DNA from: JAWPMV01 sp038527215 | GTDB taxonomy: Bacteria; Bacteroidota; Bacteroidia; J057 | Direction of reading: 5' to 3' | NCBI GenBank assembly: GCA_038527215.1 | Contig: JBCBGC010000056.1 | Span: forward strand, 1 to 47,169 | Length of the DNA stretch: 47,169 nucleotides | Shown: positions 7,586 through 16,609 of the stretch, piece by piece | Position numbering within the stretch: the stretch's first letter is position 1 | Layout: every line of letters starts with the position of its first letter | Position numbers and translations under genes: made by a program | Notes under the pieces: model-generated | Told to the model about the DNA's origin: nothing | The model's database searches: none | What the model saw: the letters and a program-made list of their open reading frames with translations, nothing else

Positions 7586-10500
7586 ATGGGAAAAAATCCC
7601 TCCTCTGTATATCCTCCTCTAGTGAGCTTCATGGCGCTGGCCTTGTTGGGATGCCTCGTGGTCCCCAAGCTACCCTTTCAGCTACAGCCTTCCCAAAACT
7701 TACCTACGATGTCGGTCAGTTTTGCCTGGCCAGGTGCTTCAGCCGCCCTGATTGAAAGGAAAGCCACCTCCTTATTGGAAGGGGTGTTGTCTACTTTAGG
7801 AGACTTAGAAACCATTTCCTCTACTACCCGGGTAGGAAGCGGCTATATCCAAATGGATTTTGACCCGCAAACAGACCTTGACCTGGTACGATTTCACTGT
7901 TCTGCGCTGATTCGTCAGCTGATCCCCCGCCTACCAGAGGCAGTTTCCTATCCTCAGATCAGCTTTGAAAAGGTGGGACAAAGTCAGGAAGATCAGCCAT
8001 TGATGAATTTCACGCTCAACGGACAAGACAGCCCCTATCAGTTATATCGATACGCTGAGGAGGTTCTCAAAGTAGCCATCGGTCAGGTAAAAGGGGTGAA
8101 ATCATTGGAGATATATGGAGGAGAGCCTTTTGCCTGGGAACTTCTGTATGACCCGGAAATGTTAAGCACCCTGGGTTTATCTGCTCAACTGTTGGGAAGG
8201 CAGCTGATGGACCGCCTGCAAGAGCGTCCCTTAGCCACAGGCATGCATTTCCAGGGGCAAGCAGCCCTGCACCCGGACCGGGAAGCCTTACTGAACATGC
8301 TCCTGACGCAAGCTGGAGGGCGCAGGCTCGCTGTGAAGGATGTTTTTTCTGTGGTACGCAAAGAACGCCCCACACGGACTTATCGCAGGATCAATGGCCT
8401 CAATGCCATACAATTGGTACTTAGCACCCGATCCCAGGCCAACCAATTAACAGTTGCTCAGGCCGTGAAAAAGCGGTTGGCTGCTATATCCCAACAGCTG
8501 CCTCCTTCTTATACCCTGATCACAACCTATGATGCGACCGATTTTCTGGTGGAAGAATTGTCCCTGATTGCCTGGCGCTCTGGCCTTTCCCTGGGGCTAT
8601 TGCTGATATTCGTGCTGCTGGTTAGTCGTTCCCTTCGCTATCTCCTGGCAGTTAGCCTTAGCCTATTGGCCAATCTCCTCATCGCCGCACTTGGATATTA
8701 TATGTTAGGGCTGGAACTCCATCTTTATGCGCTGGCAGCCCTTACGGTATCGCTGGGCCTGATCATTGACAACAGCATTGTGATGATCGATCATGTGAAG
8801 CATCAGGGGAACCTGAAAGTTTTTCGGGCGCTCTTAGCGGCTACGCTGACGACCCTGGGCGCACTGAGTGTGATATTTTTCCTGGACGAAAATACGCGCC
8901 TCATCATGGAGGATTTTGCCTGGGTCATGCTGGTCAACCTGGGCGTATCCCTGGCTATATCCCGTTGGATGATTCCTGCTCTCCATCAAGCCCTGGGCCT
9001 GGGGAAGCCTTTCGGCCAATCAGGAAGGTGGTCGAAAAAAAGGCGCATACTTGCCTTCTCCAGCCGCTATGCCTCCTTTATCCGGTCAGGGCTGAGGTAC
9101 CGTCGCTGGGTGTTCCTGGCAGGCTTGCTGGCCTTTGGTCTTCCGTCTTTTCTATTACCGGAAAAATGGAATGCCTCCACTGATCGGTACAGCTACGCCC
9201 AGGCTAGCGCGGTAGACTCCAGCTGGTATGCCCGGATGTATGATGCTACGGTCGGGAGTGAACCATATCGCCAGGATATTCGCCCCTGGCTGGATAAAGT
9301 ATTGGGGGGTAGTCTCCGTTTATTTATGGAAGAAACCTATCCAAATGCCCGCTTATCAGAACCTGGGCAAACCGTGCTTTACGTGCGGGGAGAAATGCCC
9401 TACGGCTCCACCTTGGAGCAGCTGAACGAGATCTTTGTGCGCATGGAAAACTATGTGGGAGGCTTCGAGGAGGTAGCCCAATATCAGACTGTGGTCTCCT
9501 CCAGCCAAAACGGCTATATGAACATTTTTTTCAAACCAACATATGAAAAAAGCGGCTTTCCTTTTAGCCTAAAAAGTCGCCTGGAAGGCAAAGCGGTCAG
9601 TCTGGGCAATGTCGATTGGGCCATTTATGGGGTGGGAAGAGGCTTCAACAATTCCATCGGCATGGGCTATAAGAATAGCCGCATTGTGCTTCAGGGATAC
9701 CAGTATGAACAATTACAACAAGTGGCTGAGTCCCTGCGCAAGCGGCTGTTGGCCCATCCCCGCATCAAGGAGGTATTCATCAATGGTCAGGTTCGCTATG
9801 ATTACCGACCCAATGAGGAATATGTCATGGAGATGGATCAGGAAGCCATGTTGGGGCAAGGCATCGGTCCCATCGAAGTGATGGAATACCTGAAGGATCG
9901 CAGCCTGGAAGAGCAAGCGTTGGGTTATATCTGGCTGGATGGAAAATATGAGCCCATCATCCTCAAGCCTATCACCGGAGAGGGATTGGATATGTGGCGC
10001 TTATTCGAAAATCCGATCCCAGCCGATTCCGGAAAGCATGTCAAACTGAATGCGATTGCTCAATTGGGTCGCAGGCCTGTAGGCGATGTCATTCAGCGAA
10101 CCAAACAGGCCTATCAACTGGTGGTAGAATATGACTTTATCGGTCCACACAGCCTGCAATCAAAGGTCCGGAAAGCCATGATCGCCGAAACCAATGCCCA
10201 GCTGCCGCTGGGCTATCATGCCTCAGGCGGAGGAAGAGGTTGGAGCCTCGCCGATAAACAGCAACAAGCCTGGCTGCTTTTTTTAGTAGCGGGGATTATC
10301 GGGATGATTTGTGCGGTGTTGCTGGAATCTCTCAGACAGCCGCTGATCGTGCTCAGCATGATCCCTCTAGCCTTTATTGGCACCTTCATGACCTTCTATC
10401 TTTTTGAGCTAGACTTCGACCAGGGCGGATATGCTTCTTTGCTGTTGCTGAGCGGGCTCTCCGTCAACGCCGCCTTATATATCCTCAACGACTTTAACCA

Positions 10501-10747
10501 GAACCGCTTGCAGCATCCAGAGCAAGCAGCGCTCACACACTATTTGCGCGCCTTTCGGCAAAAAATTGTGCCTATCAGCCTGACCATCCTTTCTACCCTG
10601 CTAGGTCTAATGCCCTTCCTCTGGGCCGGATCGGAAGCGGGATTTTGGTTTACGCTGGCGGCCGGGACGGTGGGTGGACTCCTGTTTTCCGGCTTAGCCC
10701 TCGGCCTCTTTCTCCCCCTTTTTATGCTAAAAAAACCGAAAGCATGA
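7586..10747 (+). CDS. RND efflux permease, first of two in the operon
   Basis: This 1053-residue inner-membrane protein has the RND layout: one N-terminal membrane helix (FMALALLGCLVVPKL), a periplasmic pore domain, helices 2-6, a second helix 7 (WVFLAGLLAFGLPSFLL), a second pore domain, and helices 8-12. The helix-4 proton-relay aspartate is present (GLIIDNSIVMIDH, Asp395). The second half ends with LSVNAALYILNDFNQ, diverged from the usual acid-rich motif. The N-terminus lacks the basic 'F..RP' segment present in the second permease (FLIHRPIAV), and the sequence is clearly diverged from well-known multidrug or metal pumps, so the substrate is unknown. Its stop overlaps the adaptor start (ATGA at 10744-10747), so the two are coupled. 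It likely works with the adaptor, the second permease and the TolC-like channel. Confidence 0.88.
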   Translation: MGKNPSSVYPPLVSFMALALLGCLVVPKLPFQLQPSQNLPTMSVSFAWPGASAALIERKATSLLEGVLSTLGDLETISSTTRVGSGYIQMDFDPQTDLDLVRFHCSALIRQLIPRLPEAVSYPQISFEKVGQSQEDQPLMNFTLNGQDSPYQLYRYAEEVLKVAIGQVKGVKSLEIYGGEPFAWELLYDPEMLSTLGLSAQLLGRQLMDRLQERPLATGMHFQGQAALHPDREALLNMLLTQAGGRRLAVKDVFSVVRKERPTRTYRRINGLNAIQLVLSTRSQANQLTVAQAVKKRLAAISQQLPPSYTLITTYDATDFLVEELSLIAWRSGLSLGLLLIFVLLVSRSLRYLLAVSLSLLANLLIAALGYYMLGLELHLYALAALTVSLGLIIDNSIVMIDHVKHQGNLKVFRALLAATLTTLGALSVIFFLDENTRLIMEDFAWVMLVNLGVSLAISRWMIPALHQALGLGKPFGQSGRWSKKRRILAFSSRYASFIRSGLRYRRWVFLAGLLAFGLPSFLLPEKWNASTDRYSYAQASAVDSSWYARMYDATVGSEPYRQDIRPWLDKVLGGSLRLFMEETYPNARLSEPGQTVLYVRGEMPYGSTLEQLNEIFVRMENYVGGFEEVAQYQTVVSSSQNGYMNIFFKPTYEKSGFPFSLKSRLEGKAVSLGNVDWAIYGVGRGFNNSIGMGYKNSRIVLQGYQYEQLQQVAESLRKRLLAHPRIKEVFINGQVRYDYRPNEEYVMEMDQEAMLGQGIGPIEVMEYLKDRSLEEQALGYIWLDGKYEPIILKPITGEGLDMWRLFENPIPADSGKHVKLNAIAQLGRRPVGDVIQRTKQAYQLVVEYDFIGPHSLQSKVRKAMIAETNAQLPLGYHASGGGRGWSLADKQQQAWLLFLVAGIIGMICAVLLESLRQPLIVLSMIPLAFIGTFMTFYLFELDFDQGGYASLLLLSGLSVNAALYILNDFNQNRLQHPEQAALTHYLRAFRQKIVPISLTILSTLLGLMPFLWAGSEAGFWFTLAAGTVGGLLFSGLALGLFLPLFMLKKPKA

Positions 10748-11862
10748 TGATGAACTCACGGCTTCAATTGACATACCCAAAATGGGGTTTCCTACTCCCT
10801 GGCCCAGTCTGGCCCCTCTGTTTGCTCCTGATCCTTGGGGTGGCCTGTCAGGGCAGCGAGCCTGCTACGGATCAGGAGATCAGTCGTCAGGAACTGGAGG
10901 CAGACCTTAACTGGGTCGATACCCTGCATCTTCGTCCAGGTGTTTTTTCCCAACAATGGATCAGCAATGGCAGACTCGTCGCGCATCAACAAGCTGACCT
11001 AAGTTTCCGCATAGCGGAAAATATCCGCCGGGTGCCCGTTCGCAATGGGCAACGGGTTCGCAAAGGGCAACTCCTGGGGGAATTGGAACCCAGCGAGCTA
11101 AAGGGAGCACATGATTTGGCCCAGTTGGCCGTTGAAAAGGCCCGCATTCGGTGGCAGGACGAATTGCTCAACCTGGGATATGAAACCGCCGATTCCGCTA
11201 TGATCCCTCCAGAAACCTGGCGGTCCAGTCGCTTACGAAGCGGCCTGGCGGATGCCGAAGCGCAGTTGAAGGCCTCGGTCCAAAAGCTGGGCCAAACCTA
11301 CCTCTACGCTCCTTTTAGTGGGGTGGTGGCAGACCTGGAAGCCCAGGCCTTCCAGGCATCTGAAAACTTCAGCCCCTATTGTCGTTTGATGGATGACCGG
11401 CGGTTCAACGTCAGTTTCCCGGTCCTGGAATCGGAGTGGACTTATCTGGAAATCGGTCAGCCGGTAGAAGTCATGCCTTACGGCCGAAAGGAGGGAAGGT
11501 TTTCGGGTAAGGTGACCGAAATAAATCCGCTGGTCAATGATCAAGGCATGATTCAGGTCAAAGCTAGTATTCCCAATCCAGGAGCTAAGCTGATCAGTGG
11601 CATGCATGTAAAAGTGGTCTTGGGGAAAAAATGGCCCGACCAATTAATCATCCCCAAATCAGCTTTGGTCCTCAGACAGGGAAGGCATGTGGTGTTTACC
11701 TGGCAGAATGATACGGCGCTGTGGAAATATGTGGATGTAGGCATGGAGAATACCACCTCCTATACGGTCGTCGAGGGACTGGCGGCAGAGGAGATTGTGA
11801 TCACTTCAGGTAATCTCAATTTATCCCACAAGGCTCCCATTCGAATCCAACCCCAACAATAG
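10744..11862 (+). CDS. RND periplasmic adaptor (membrane fusion) lipoprotein
   Basis: This 372-residue protein starts at ATG 10744, overlapping the permease stop; two further in-frame ATGs follow directly. A hydrophobic leader ends in LGVAC, a plausible lipobox with Cys35, though the -3 glycine is unusual. The lipoyl/barrel-sandwich halves are recognisable in IRRVPVRNGQRVRKGQLLGEL and LYAPFSGVVADLEAQ, separated by a short helical hairpin. A beta-barrel (VSFPVLESEWTYLEIGQPVEVMPY) and a membrane-proximal domain ending in VVEGLAAEEIVITSGN follow. It is the only adaptor in the operon and must serve one or both flanking permeases, linking them to the TolC-like channel. Confidence 0.9.
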   Translation: MMMNSRLQLTYPKWGFLLPGPVWPLCLLLILGVACQGSEPATDQEISRQELEADLNWVDTLHLRPGVFSQQWISNGRLVAHQQADLSFRIAENIRRVPVRNGQRVRKGQLLGELEPSELKGAHDLAQLAVEKARIRWQDELLNLGYETADSAMIPPETWRSSRLRSGLADAEAQLKASVQKLGQTYLYAPFSGVVADLEAQAFQASENFSPYCRLMDDRRFNVSFPVLESEWTYLEIGQPVEVMPYGRKEGRFSGKVTEINPLVNDQGMIQVKASIPNPGAKLISGMHVKVVLGKKWPDQLIIPKSALVLRQGRHVVFTWQNDTALWKYVDVGMENTTSYTVVEGLAAEEIVITSGNLNLSHKAPIRIQPQQ

Positions 11863-11882
11863 CATTTCAACTCTAACTAGGT

Positions 11883-14800
11883 TTGGTAAGATTTCTCATA
11901 CATAGACCCATCGCCGTGCTGGTTACCTACCTGGCCTTCTGCCTGCTGGGGCTTTTTACCAATGGGCGGTTGCCGGTCAGCCTGATGCCTGAATTAGATG
12001 TACCCACGCTGGTGGTTCAGGTAAGTGGGTTAGATCGCTCAGCTCGGGAATGGGAAGAGCTGGCGGTGGCCCCTATCCGGAGGTCTCTCCTGCAAACCGA
12101 GGCCCTCACTCGCATAGAAAGCGAAACCCGCAATGGCGTGGGCATCATAAGATTACGTTTCGCTTATGGCACCAACATGGATTATGCCTTTCTGGATGTC
12201 AACGAAAAAATCGATCTCGCCATGGCCCAACTACCCCGGGACATTCCTCGTCCCCGAGTCATCAAAGCAGGTTGGGGCGATGAAGCAGTTTTTTTCCTAC
12301 AGCTCTTTTATCCCGCTGCTACTTCCTCCGGGTCAGCTGCTCAACGCCACCTGGAACTCAGCAACTTTGCGGAGGAAGTGATTCGGAAAAGGCTGGAGCA
12401 ATTGCCCGAAATCGCGCTGGTTGATATGACGGGTCGGAGCTTTCCTCAAATCAGTATCCAACCCTATGAGGGAAAACTTAAAAGCCTGGGCCTGCAGTTG
12501 TCTGACCTGGAAGCAGCTTTGGCCCGACAAAATATAGAGATGGGCAATCTCCTGGTTCGCAATGGCCAATACCAATACAATCTTCGATTTGGTTCTTACC
12601 TCATGAACCCCAGAGACATTGATCAGGTTCCGCTTCGGCATGGCAATCGGACCTTTTATCTACATGAATTGGCGGAAGTGGAAATTGCCGCGCAATCCGA
12701 AGAGGGAAGATTTATCGCAGATGGGAAGCGGGCCATCGGCCTGGGCATCATCAAGCGGGCGGACGCCCGTATGGAGGAGCTAGAAAGCCGGCTGGGCGAA
12801 CTGCTAGCCGCATTTGAGGAAGAATATCCCGAAATAGGCTTCTCGGTAGCACGCGATCAAACTGCCTTGCTGCGAATTTCCATGCAAACCCTCCAGCAAA
12901 GTTTGTGGATAGGAGGACTACTGGCTTTTCTGGTGGTATTTATTTTTCTCCGGGACCGACGCGCGCCCTGGTTAATGGTGGTGAGTATTCCTGTTTCGGT
13001 CCTGCTCAGTTTGTTGTTTTTTTTCCTGTTGGATATGTCTCTCAATGTCATTTCCCTGTCAGGACTAGCCATGGGAGTGGGCTTAATGATCGACAATGCC
13101 ATCATTGTCATTGATAACATCACCCAATTCCGGCAAAGAGGGGAAAGCCTGGAAGAAAGCTGCGTGAGAGGTACCGAAGAAGTGATCGGGCCGCTCCTCA
13201 GTTCCACCCTTACTACCTGTGCCGTATTTGTCCCGCTCGTCTTTTTAAGTGGCATCAGTGGAGCCCTTTTTCTCGATCAGGCCCTGGCCGTCATCATTGG
13301 TTTGAGTCTTTCCTTCGGGGTTTCCATTACCCTCATTCCGACCCTCTACTTCCAGTTTTATCAAAAGCAAAAGAAGGCGGTGCCCCCTGCTTCTCATCAT
13401 GCTGTTCAGCGCGTCTATGAGCAGGGCTTTGGCCATTTCTTTCGCTTCCCCTGGCAATTAGGGCTTTGGTGTATGCTGCTTCTGACTGTCGGCCTGCTGG
13501 CTAGCCAGCAATTGGAAATCAGGCGCCTGCCCAGCTTGCCTCAGACCGAATCCATCCTGGAGATAGATTGGAATACCCCCATCAACCCTGGTGAAAACCA
13601 GCGGCGAGCTGAGCAACTGCTGCAGGAGATGCTTCCCTCCCTCAGTCAGGTACAGATTTCTGCAGGTATTCAGCAATTTGTCTTGAATGATGCAGAGAAA
13701 ATCGGGCCTTATGGTACCAGAATTTATCTGAAGTGGAAAAAAGAGGTCTCCCGTGCCAATGAGGAGTTCCGCTTGAGCCGACGTTTACAACAGCTTTATC
13801 CGGAAGCAGTTTTTGTCTTTTCGCCCCCTCCTAATTTATTCGATCGCTTATTCTCCCAGGAATCCAGTGCCCTTGAAGCTCACATCAAAACCCTTTCCGG
13901 GCAGACCGTTCCCCGCTTGGACCTGATTCAAGACCTTTCCACCCGGCTGGCCAAGGATCACGATCTGGAAATCCAGAGGCCTGCCCTGCAATATGTGCAA
14001 GTGGTCAGGGCCCGAACCGAGGCTTGCCTGACTTACGACATAGAAATCCCTCAACTCTATCAGGCTTTAAAGGCCTTATGGGTAGGGGGAAAAATTGGCG
14101 AAATCACCTGGAACAGGCAGCAATTTCCCATTGTTATCCAGCAGCAAACTGCTTCCTTAGGCCAGTCGCTAACTGAAACATTTATCACCAATCCAAAGGG
14201 AGAGAACATCCCACTCTCCAGTCTGGTAGACCTATCCGCAACCACAGATTACCAACTCCTCACTGGCGGCAAAACCGGCTTGTACTACCCCTTCAAATTT
14301 GATATTCCCAAGGCAGATCAAAGGCGCCATATCCAGGCCATTCGGAAGGAGGTGGCCAACATGCCCCAATGGCAGGTGGTTTTTGAGGGAAAATTATTTG
14401 AGGATCAGCAACTGCTCCGGGAGCTCCTGGTGGTACTCAGTGTATCAGTCCTGCTCCTCTACTTTATTCTGGCTGCCCAATTCGAATCCTTACTACAACC
14501 CTTTATCGTCCTCCTGGAAGTGCCCCTGGCGGTGGCAGCGGCCTGTCTTTTTCTTTGGCTGGCCGGCCAGAGTCTCAATCTCATGGCCATGATCGGCATG
14601 GTAGTCATGACCGGCATCATCATCAATGATTCCATCCTGAAAATAGATACCATCAACCGTCTCCGGCGAGGGGGGCTGCCGTTGCGAGAGGCCCTCAAGC
14701 AAGCTGGCCAACGCCGCCTACGTCCCATCCTCATGACCAGCCTTACCACCATCCTTGCCGTCAGCCCTTTTCTGGTGGGCAGCAGCCTGGGTACCGTCCT

Positions 14801-14918
14801 GCAAAAGCCCCTGGCAGTAGCCCTGATCGGCGGCATGTTGATGGGGACCCTGATTAGCCTATATGTGATTCCGCTCGTCTACGCCTTTTTTCTCCGCAAA
14901 TCCCATCAAAATGTATAG
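11883..14918 (+). CDS. RND efflux permease, second of two in the operon
   Basis: This 1011-residue protein is a canonical RND permease. It begins with the N-terminal segment FLIHRPIAVLVTYLAF, then a pore domain (PELDVPTLVVQVSG, TRIESETRNGVGIIRLRF), helix 4 with GVGLMIDNAIIVIDN (Asp404), a second pore domain, and a C-terminal half with GMVVMTGIIINDSILKID and a stretch of arginines (GQRRLRPILMTSLTTIL). The best start is a TTG at 11883, just before VRFLIHRP; no ATG or GTG fits as well. It lies 20 bp after the adaptor gene and overlaps the channel gene by 8 bp. It resembles HAE-type pumps more than the first permease does. Two non-identical permeases next to one adaptor recall heteromeric pumps such as MdtBC, which is inference here. 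Confidence 0.9.
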   Translation: MVRFLIHRPIAVLVTYLAFCLLGLFTNGRLPVSLMPELDVPTLVVQVSGLDRSAREWEELAVAPIRRSLLQTEALTRIESETRNGVGIIRLRFAYGTNMDYAFLDVNEKIDLAMAQLPRDIPRPRVIKAGWGDEAVFFLQLFYPAATSSGSAAQRHLELSNFAEEVIRKRLEQLPEIALVDMTGRSFPQISIQPYEGKLKSLGLQLSDLEAALARQNIEMGNLLVRNGQYQYNLRFGSYLMNPRDIDQVPLRHGNRTFYLHELAEVEIAAQSEEGRFIADGKRAIGLGIIKRADARMEELESRLGELLAAFEEEYPEIGFSVARDQTALLRISMQTLQQSLWIGGLLAFLVVFIFLRDRRAPWLMVVSIPVSVLLSLLFFFLLDMSLNVISLSGLAMGVGLMIDNAIIVIDNITQFRQRGESLEESCVRGTEEVIGPLLSSTLTTCAVFVPLVFLSGISGALFLDQALAVIIGLSLSFGVSITLIPTLYFQFYQKQKKAVPPASHHAVQRVYEQGFGHFFRFPWQLGLWCMLLLTVGLLASQQLEIRRLPSLPQTESILEIDWNTPINPGENQRRAEQLLQEMLPSLSQVQISAGIQQFVLNDAEKIGPYGTRIYLKWKKEVSRANEEFRLSRRLQQLYPEAVFVFSPPPNLFDRLFSQESSALEAHIKTLSGQTVPRLDLIQDLSTRLAKDHDLEIQRPALQYVQVVRARTEACLTYDIEIPQLYQALKALWVGGKIGEITWNRQQFPIVIQQQTASLGQSLTETFITNPKGENIPLSSLVDLSATTDYQLLTGGKTGLYYPFKFDIPKADQRRHIQAIRKEVANMPQWQVVFEGKLFEDQQLLRELLVVLSVSVLLLYFILAAQFESLLQPFIVLLEVPLAVAAACLFLWLAGQSLNLMAMIGMVVMTGIIINDSILKIDTINRLRRGGLPLREALKQAGQRRLRPILMTSLTTILAVSPFLVGSSLGTVLQKPLAVALIGGMLMGTLISLYVIPLVYAFFLRKSHQNV

Positions 14919-16383
14919 GAATTTTCTCCGTCTCCTGATGCTTTGTATCGCCTGGTTAAGCCCTCCGCCCTTGGTTGCCCAGACCGATTCACTGGATATG
15001 TTCACCGTGATAGACATAGCTCGGGAGCAGTCCTTACCAGCCTTGCAAGCCAAAAATACCTATCTGAAAGCCTACTGGTCTTTCAAGGTGTTTCAAGCCA
15101 GCTTAAAACCTGGTTTGACCCTGGGAACTACCCCGGTCAGCTATTATCGGACGGTCACCCAGCGCTATGATTCGGAGCTGAACCAGGACGTATTTAAGTT
15201 ACAGCAGACCCTCTACCATCAGGCTACGCTCTCCCTTAGCCAGCAAGTAAGCGCCACTGGAGGACAATTTTTCCTGGAGAGTGATGTGGGGCGCTTGCAG
15301 AGTTTTGGGGACCAGGGAAGCGCAAACTGGTCCGTCACCCCGGTGCGGATCGGCTATTCACAGGCATTGCTGGGGTTTAATGGCTTGAAGTGGGATAAAA
15401 AGCTCAGGCCTGCGGAGTATGACCTGGCCAAACGGCAGTACACGGAAGCCCTGGAGTACGCCGCCTTGGATGCACTGACCTATTTTTTTGATCTCATGCT
15501 GGCCGAAGCAGGACTGGCCCTGGCCGAAGGAAATCTTATGCTGAGGGATAGCATGCTAATCAATGGCAAGCGGCGCCATGCCCTGGGAACCTTGCCACTC
15601 GATGATCTCCTGCAACTGGAATCTTCCACCCTGGAAGCCAGCATGAGCCTGGCCGAGGCTCAGATGAATCAGCAACAGCAGCAGCGAAAGCTGGCTATTT
15701 TCCTCCGGATGGACTCCCTCCAGGCCCCCCTCAAAGCCCCGAATCGCCTACCCTCTGCCCCGTTATCTGTAGAGCGAGCCCTCACAGCCTATCAGGCTTT
15801 TCATCCTCAATCCTTGTCCTTCATCCTCCAACAGTTAGAAGCCGTCCGAGCCGAAGAGCAAGCCCGGAAAGAACAGCATTTTCAAGCCAACCTCCAGGCC
15901 AGCATCGGCTTGAACCAAAGTAACCCAAACCTGAATACGGCCTTGGGAAATCTTCTGGATCAAGAACAAGTGCTGATAGGGGTAAGCATCCCCCTGCTAG
16001 ACTGGGGCCAACGGAAGGGAATGGTAAAGATTGCCACCTCAGAGCGAGCATTGGTAGCGGTATCTATAGAGCAGGCGCAAAGCCAACAGCAGCTGCTTGT
16101 GGAGCAGACCGTGCTGGATTGTCGATTGCTCAGACAGAAAATCCTGGTCAACCAGCAAACCCGAGCGCTTTCAAAACAGCGCTTTGATATTACCCGCCAA
16201 CGCTTTCTGAGAGGGCAGGTAGACCTCCTCAAATTTAACCTGGCGGTACAGGCAGAAAATCAAGCCCGGATTGCTAGCCTCCAACTCCTCAAAAGCTATT
16301 GGCAAACCTACTATCGGCTCAGATCACTGACTCTTTTCGACTTTGAAACGGGTAAAGGCCTGGGAATTCTTCCCACTGAATAG
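14911..16383 (+). CDS. TolC-like outer membrane efflux channel
   Basis: This 490-residue protein has a signal peptide (LLMLCIAWLSPPPLVAQ) and the OEP/TolC pattern: two helical coiled-coil halves rich in Gln, Ala and Leu (DLAKRQYTEALEYAALDALTYFFDLMLAE; SLAEAQMNQQQQQRKLAIFL), each preceded by strands (ATLSLSQQVSATGGQFFLES). The C-terminal half has the usual LLDWGQRKG strand/turn and a final long helix ending near QRFLRGQVDLLKFNLA. It overlaps the second permease by 8 bp and ends the efflux operon. It should form the trimeric outer-membrane duct for the pump. Confidence 0.9.
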   Translation: MYRNFLRLLMLCIAWLSPPPLVAQTDSLDMFTVIDIAREQSLPALQAKNTYLKAYWSFKVFQASLKPGLTLGTTPVSYYRTVTQRYDSELNQDVFKLQQTLYHQATLSLSQQVSATGGQFFLESDVGRLQSFGDQGSANWSVTPVRIGYSQALLGFNGLKWDKKLRPAEYDLAKRQYTEALEYAALDALTYFFDLMLAEAGLALAEGNLMLRDSMLINGKRRHALGTLPLDDLLQLESSTLEASMSLAEAQMNQQQQQRKLAIFLRMDSLQAPLKAPNRLPSAPLSVERALTAYQAFHPQSLSFILQQLEAVRAEEQARKEQHFQANLQASIGLNQSNPNLNTALGNLLDQEQVLIGVSIPLLDWGQRKGMVKIATSERALVAVSIEQAQSQQQLLVEQTVLDCRLLRQKILVNQQTRALSKQRFDITRQRFLRGQVDLLKFNLAVQAENQARIASLQLLKSYWQTYYRLRSLTLFDFETGKGLGILPTE

Positions 16384-16521
16384 GTTTTTTCCCATTTACC
16401 CTCATTCCATCACAAACACAGCATGAGCAAAACAACCTACTGAATATCAATTATTTACAACTAAATACCCAAGACCAGTAGGAAGATTTGTTGTCAAAAA
16501 AAATCCTCTCCACCAAACAAT

Positions 16522-16550
16522 TTGACCAATTGTGAATATTTTTTTATACA
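16522..16550 (+). promoter_or_regulatory. Candidate upstream promoter of the NtrC-type gene (P1)
   Basis: TTGACC at 16522-16527, a 17-base spacer and TATACA at 16545-16550 match a sigma-70-like promoter in an AT-rich 226-bp gap. Bacteroidota usually prefer a TTTG/TAnnTTTG pattern, so activity is an inference from the spacing and sequence. Confidence 0.4.
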
Positions 16551-16556
16551 CACCCC

Positions 16557-16585
16557 TTGACTTTTAGGACAGTCGCCCGTATTAT
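16557..16585 (+). promoter_or_regulatory. Candidate downstream promoter of the NtrC-type gene (P2)
   Basis: TTGACT at 16557-16562, 17 bases, then TATTAT at 16580-16585. Read as TATTATTG, the -10 also comes within one base of the Bacteroidota -7 motif TAnnTTTG. The predicted start of transcription lies about 18 bases before the ATG at 16610. P1 and P2 are spaced exactly 35 bp apart. Confidence 0.5.
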
Positions 16586-16609
16586 TGTACAATATTTTAT
16601 ACACCTTCT

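Noticed and set aside
16384..16609. Sigma-54 (-24/-12) promoter near the NtrC-type gene
   Set aside because: No GG-N10-GC element with TGGCAC/TTGC context was seen; the gap fits sigma-70-like sites instead.
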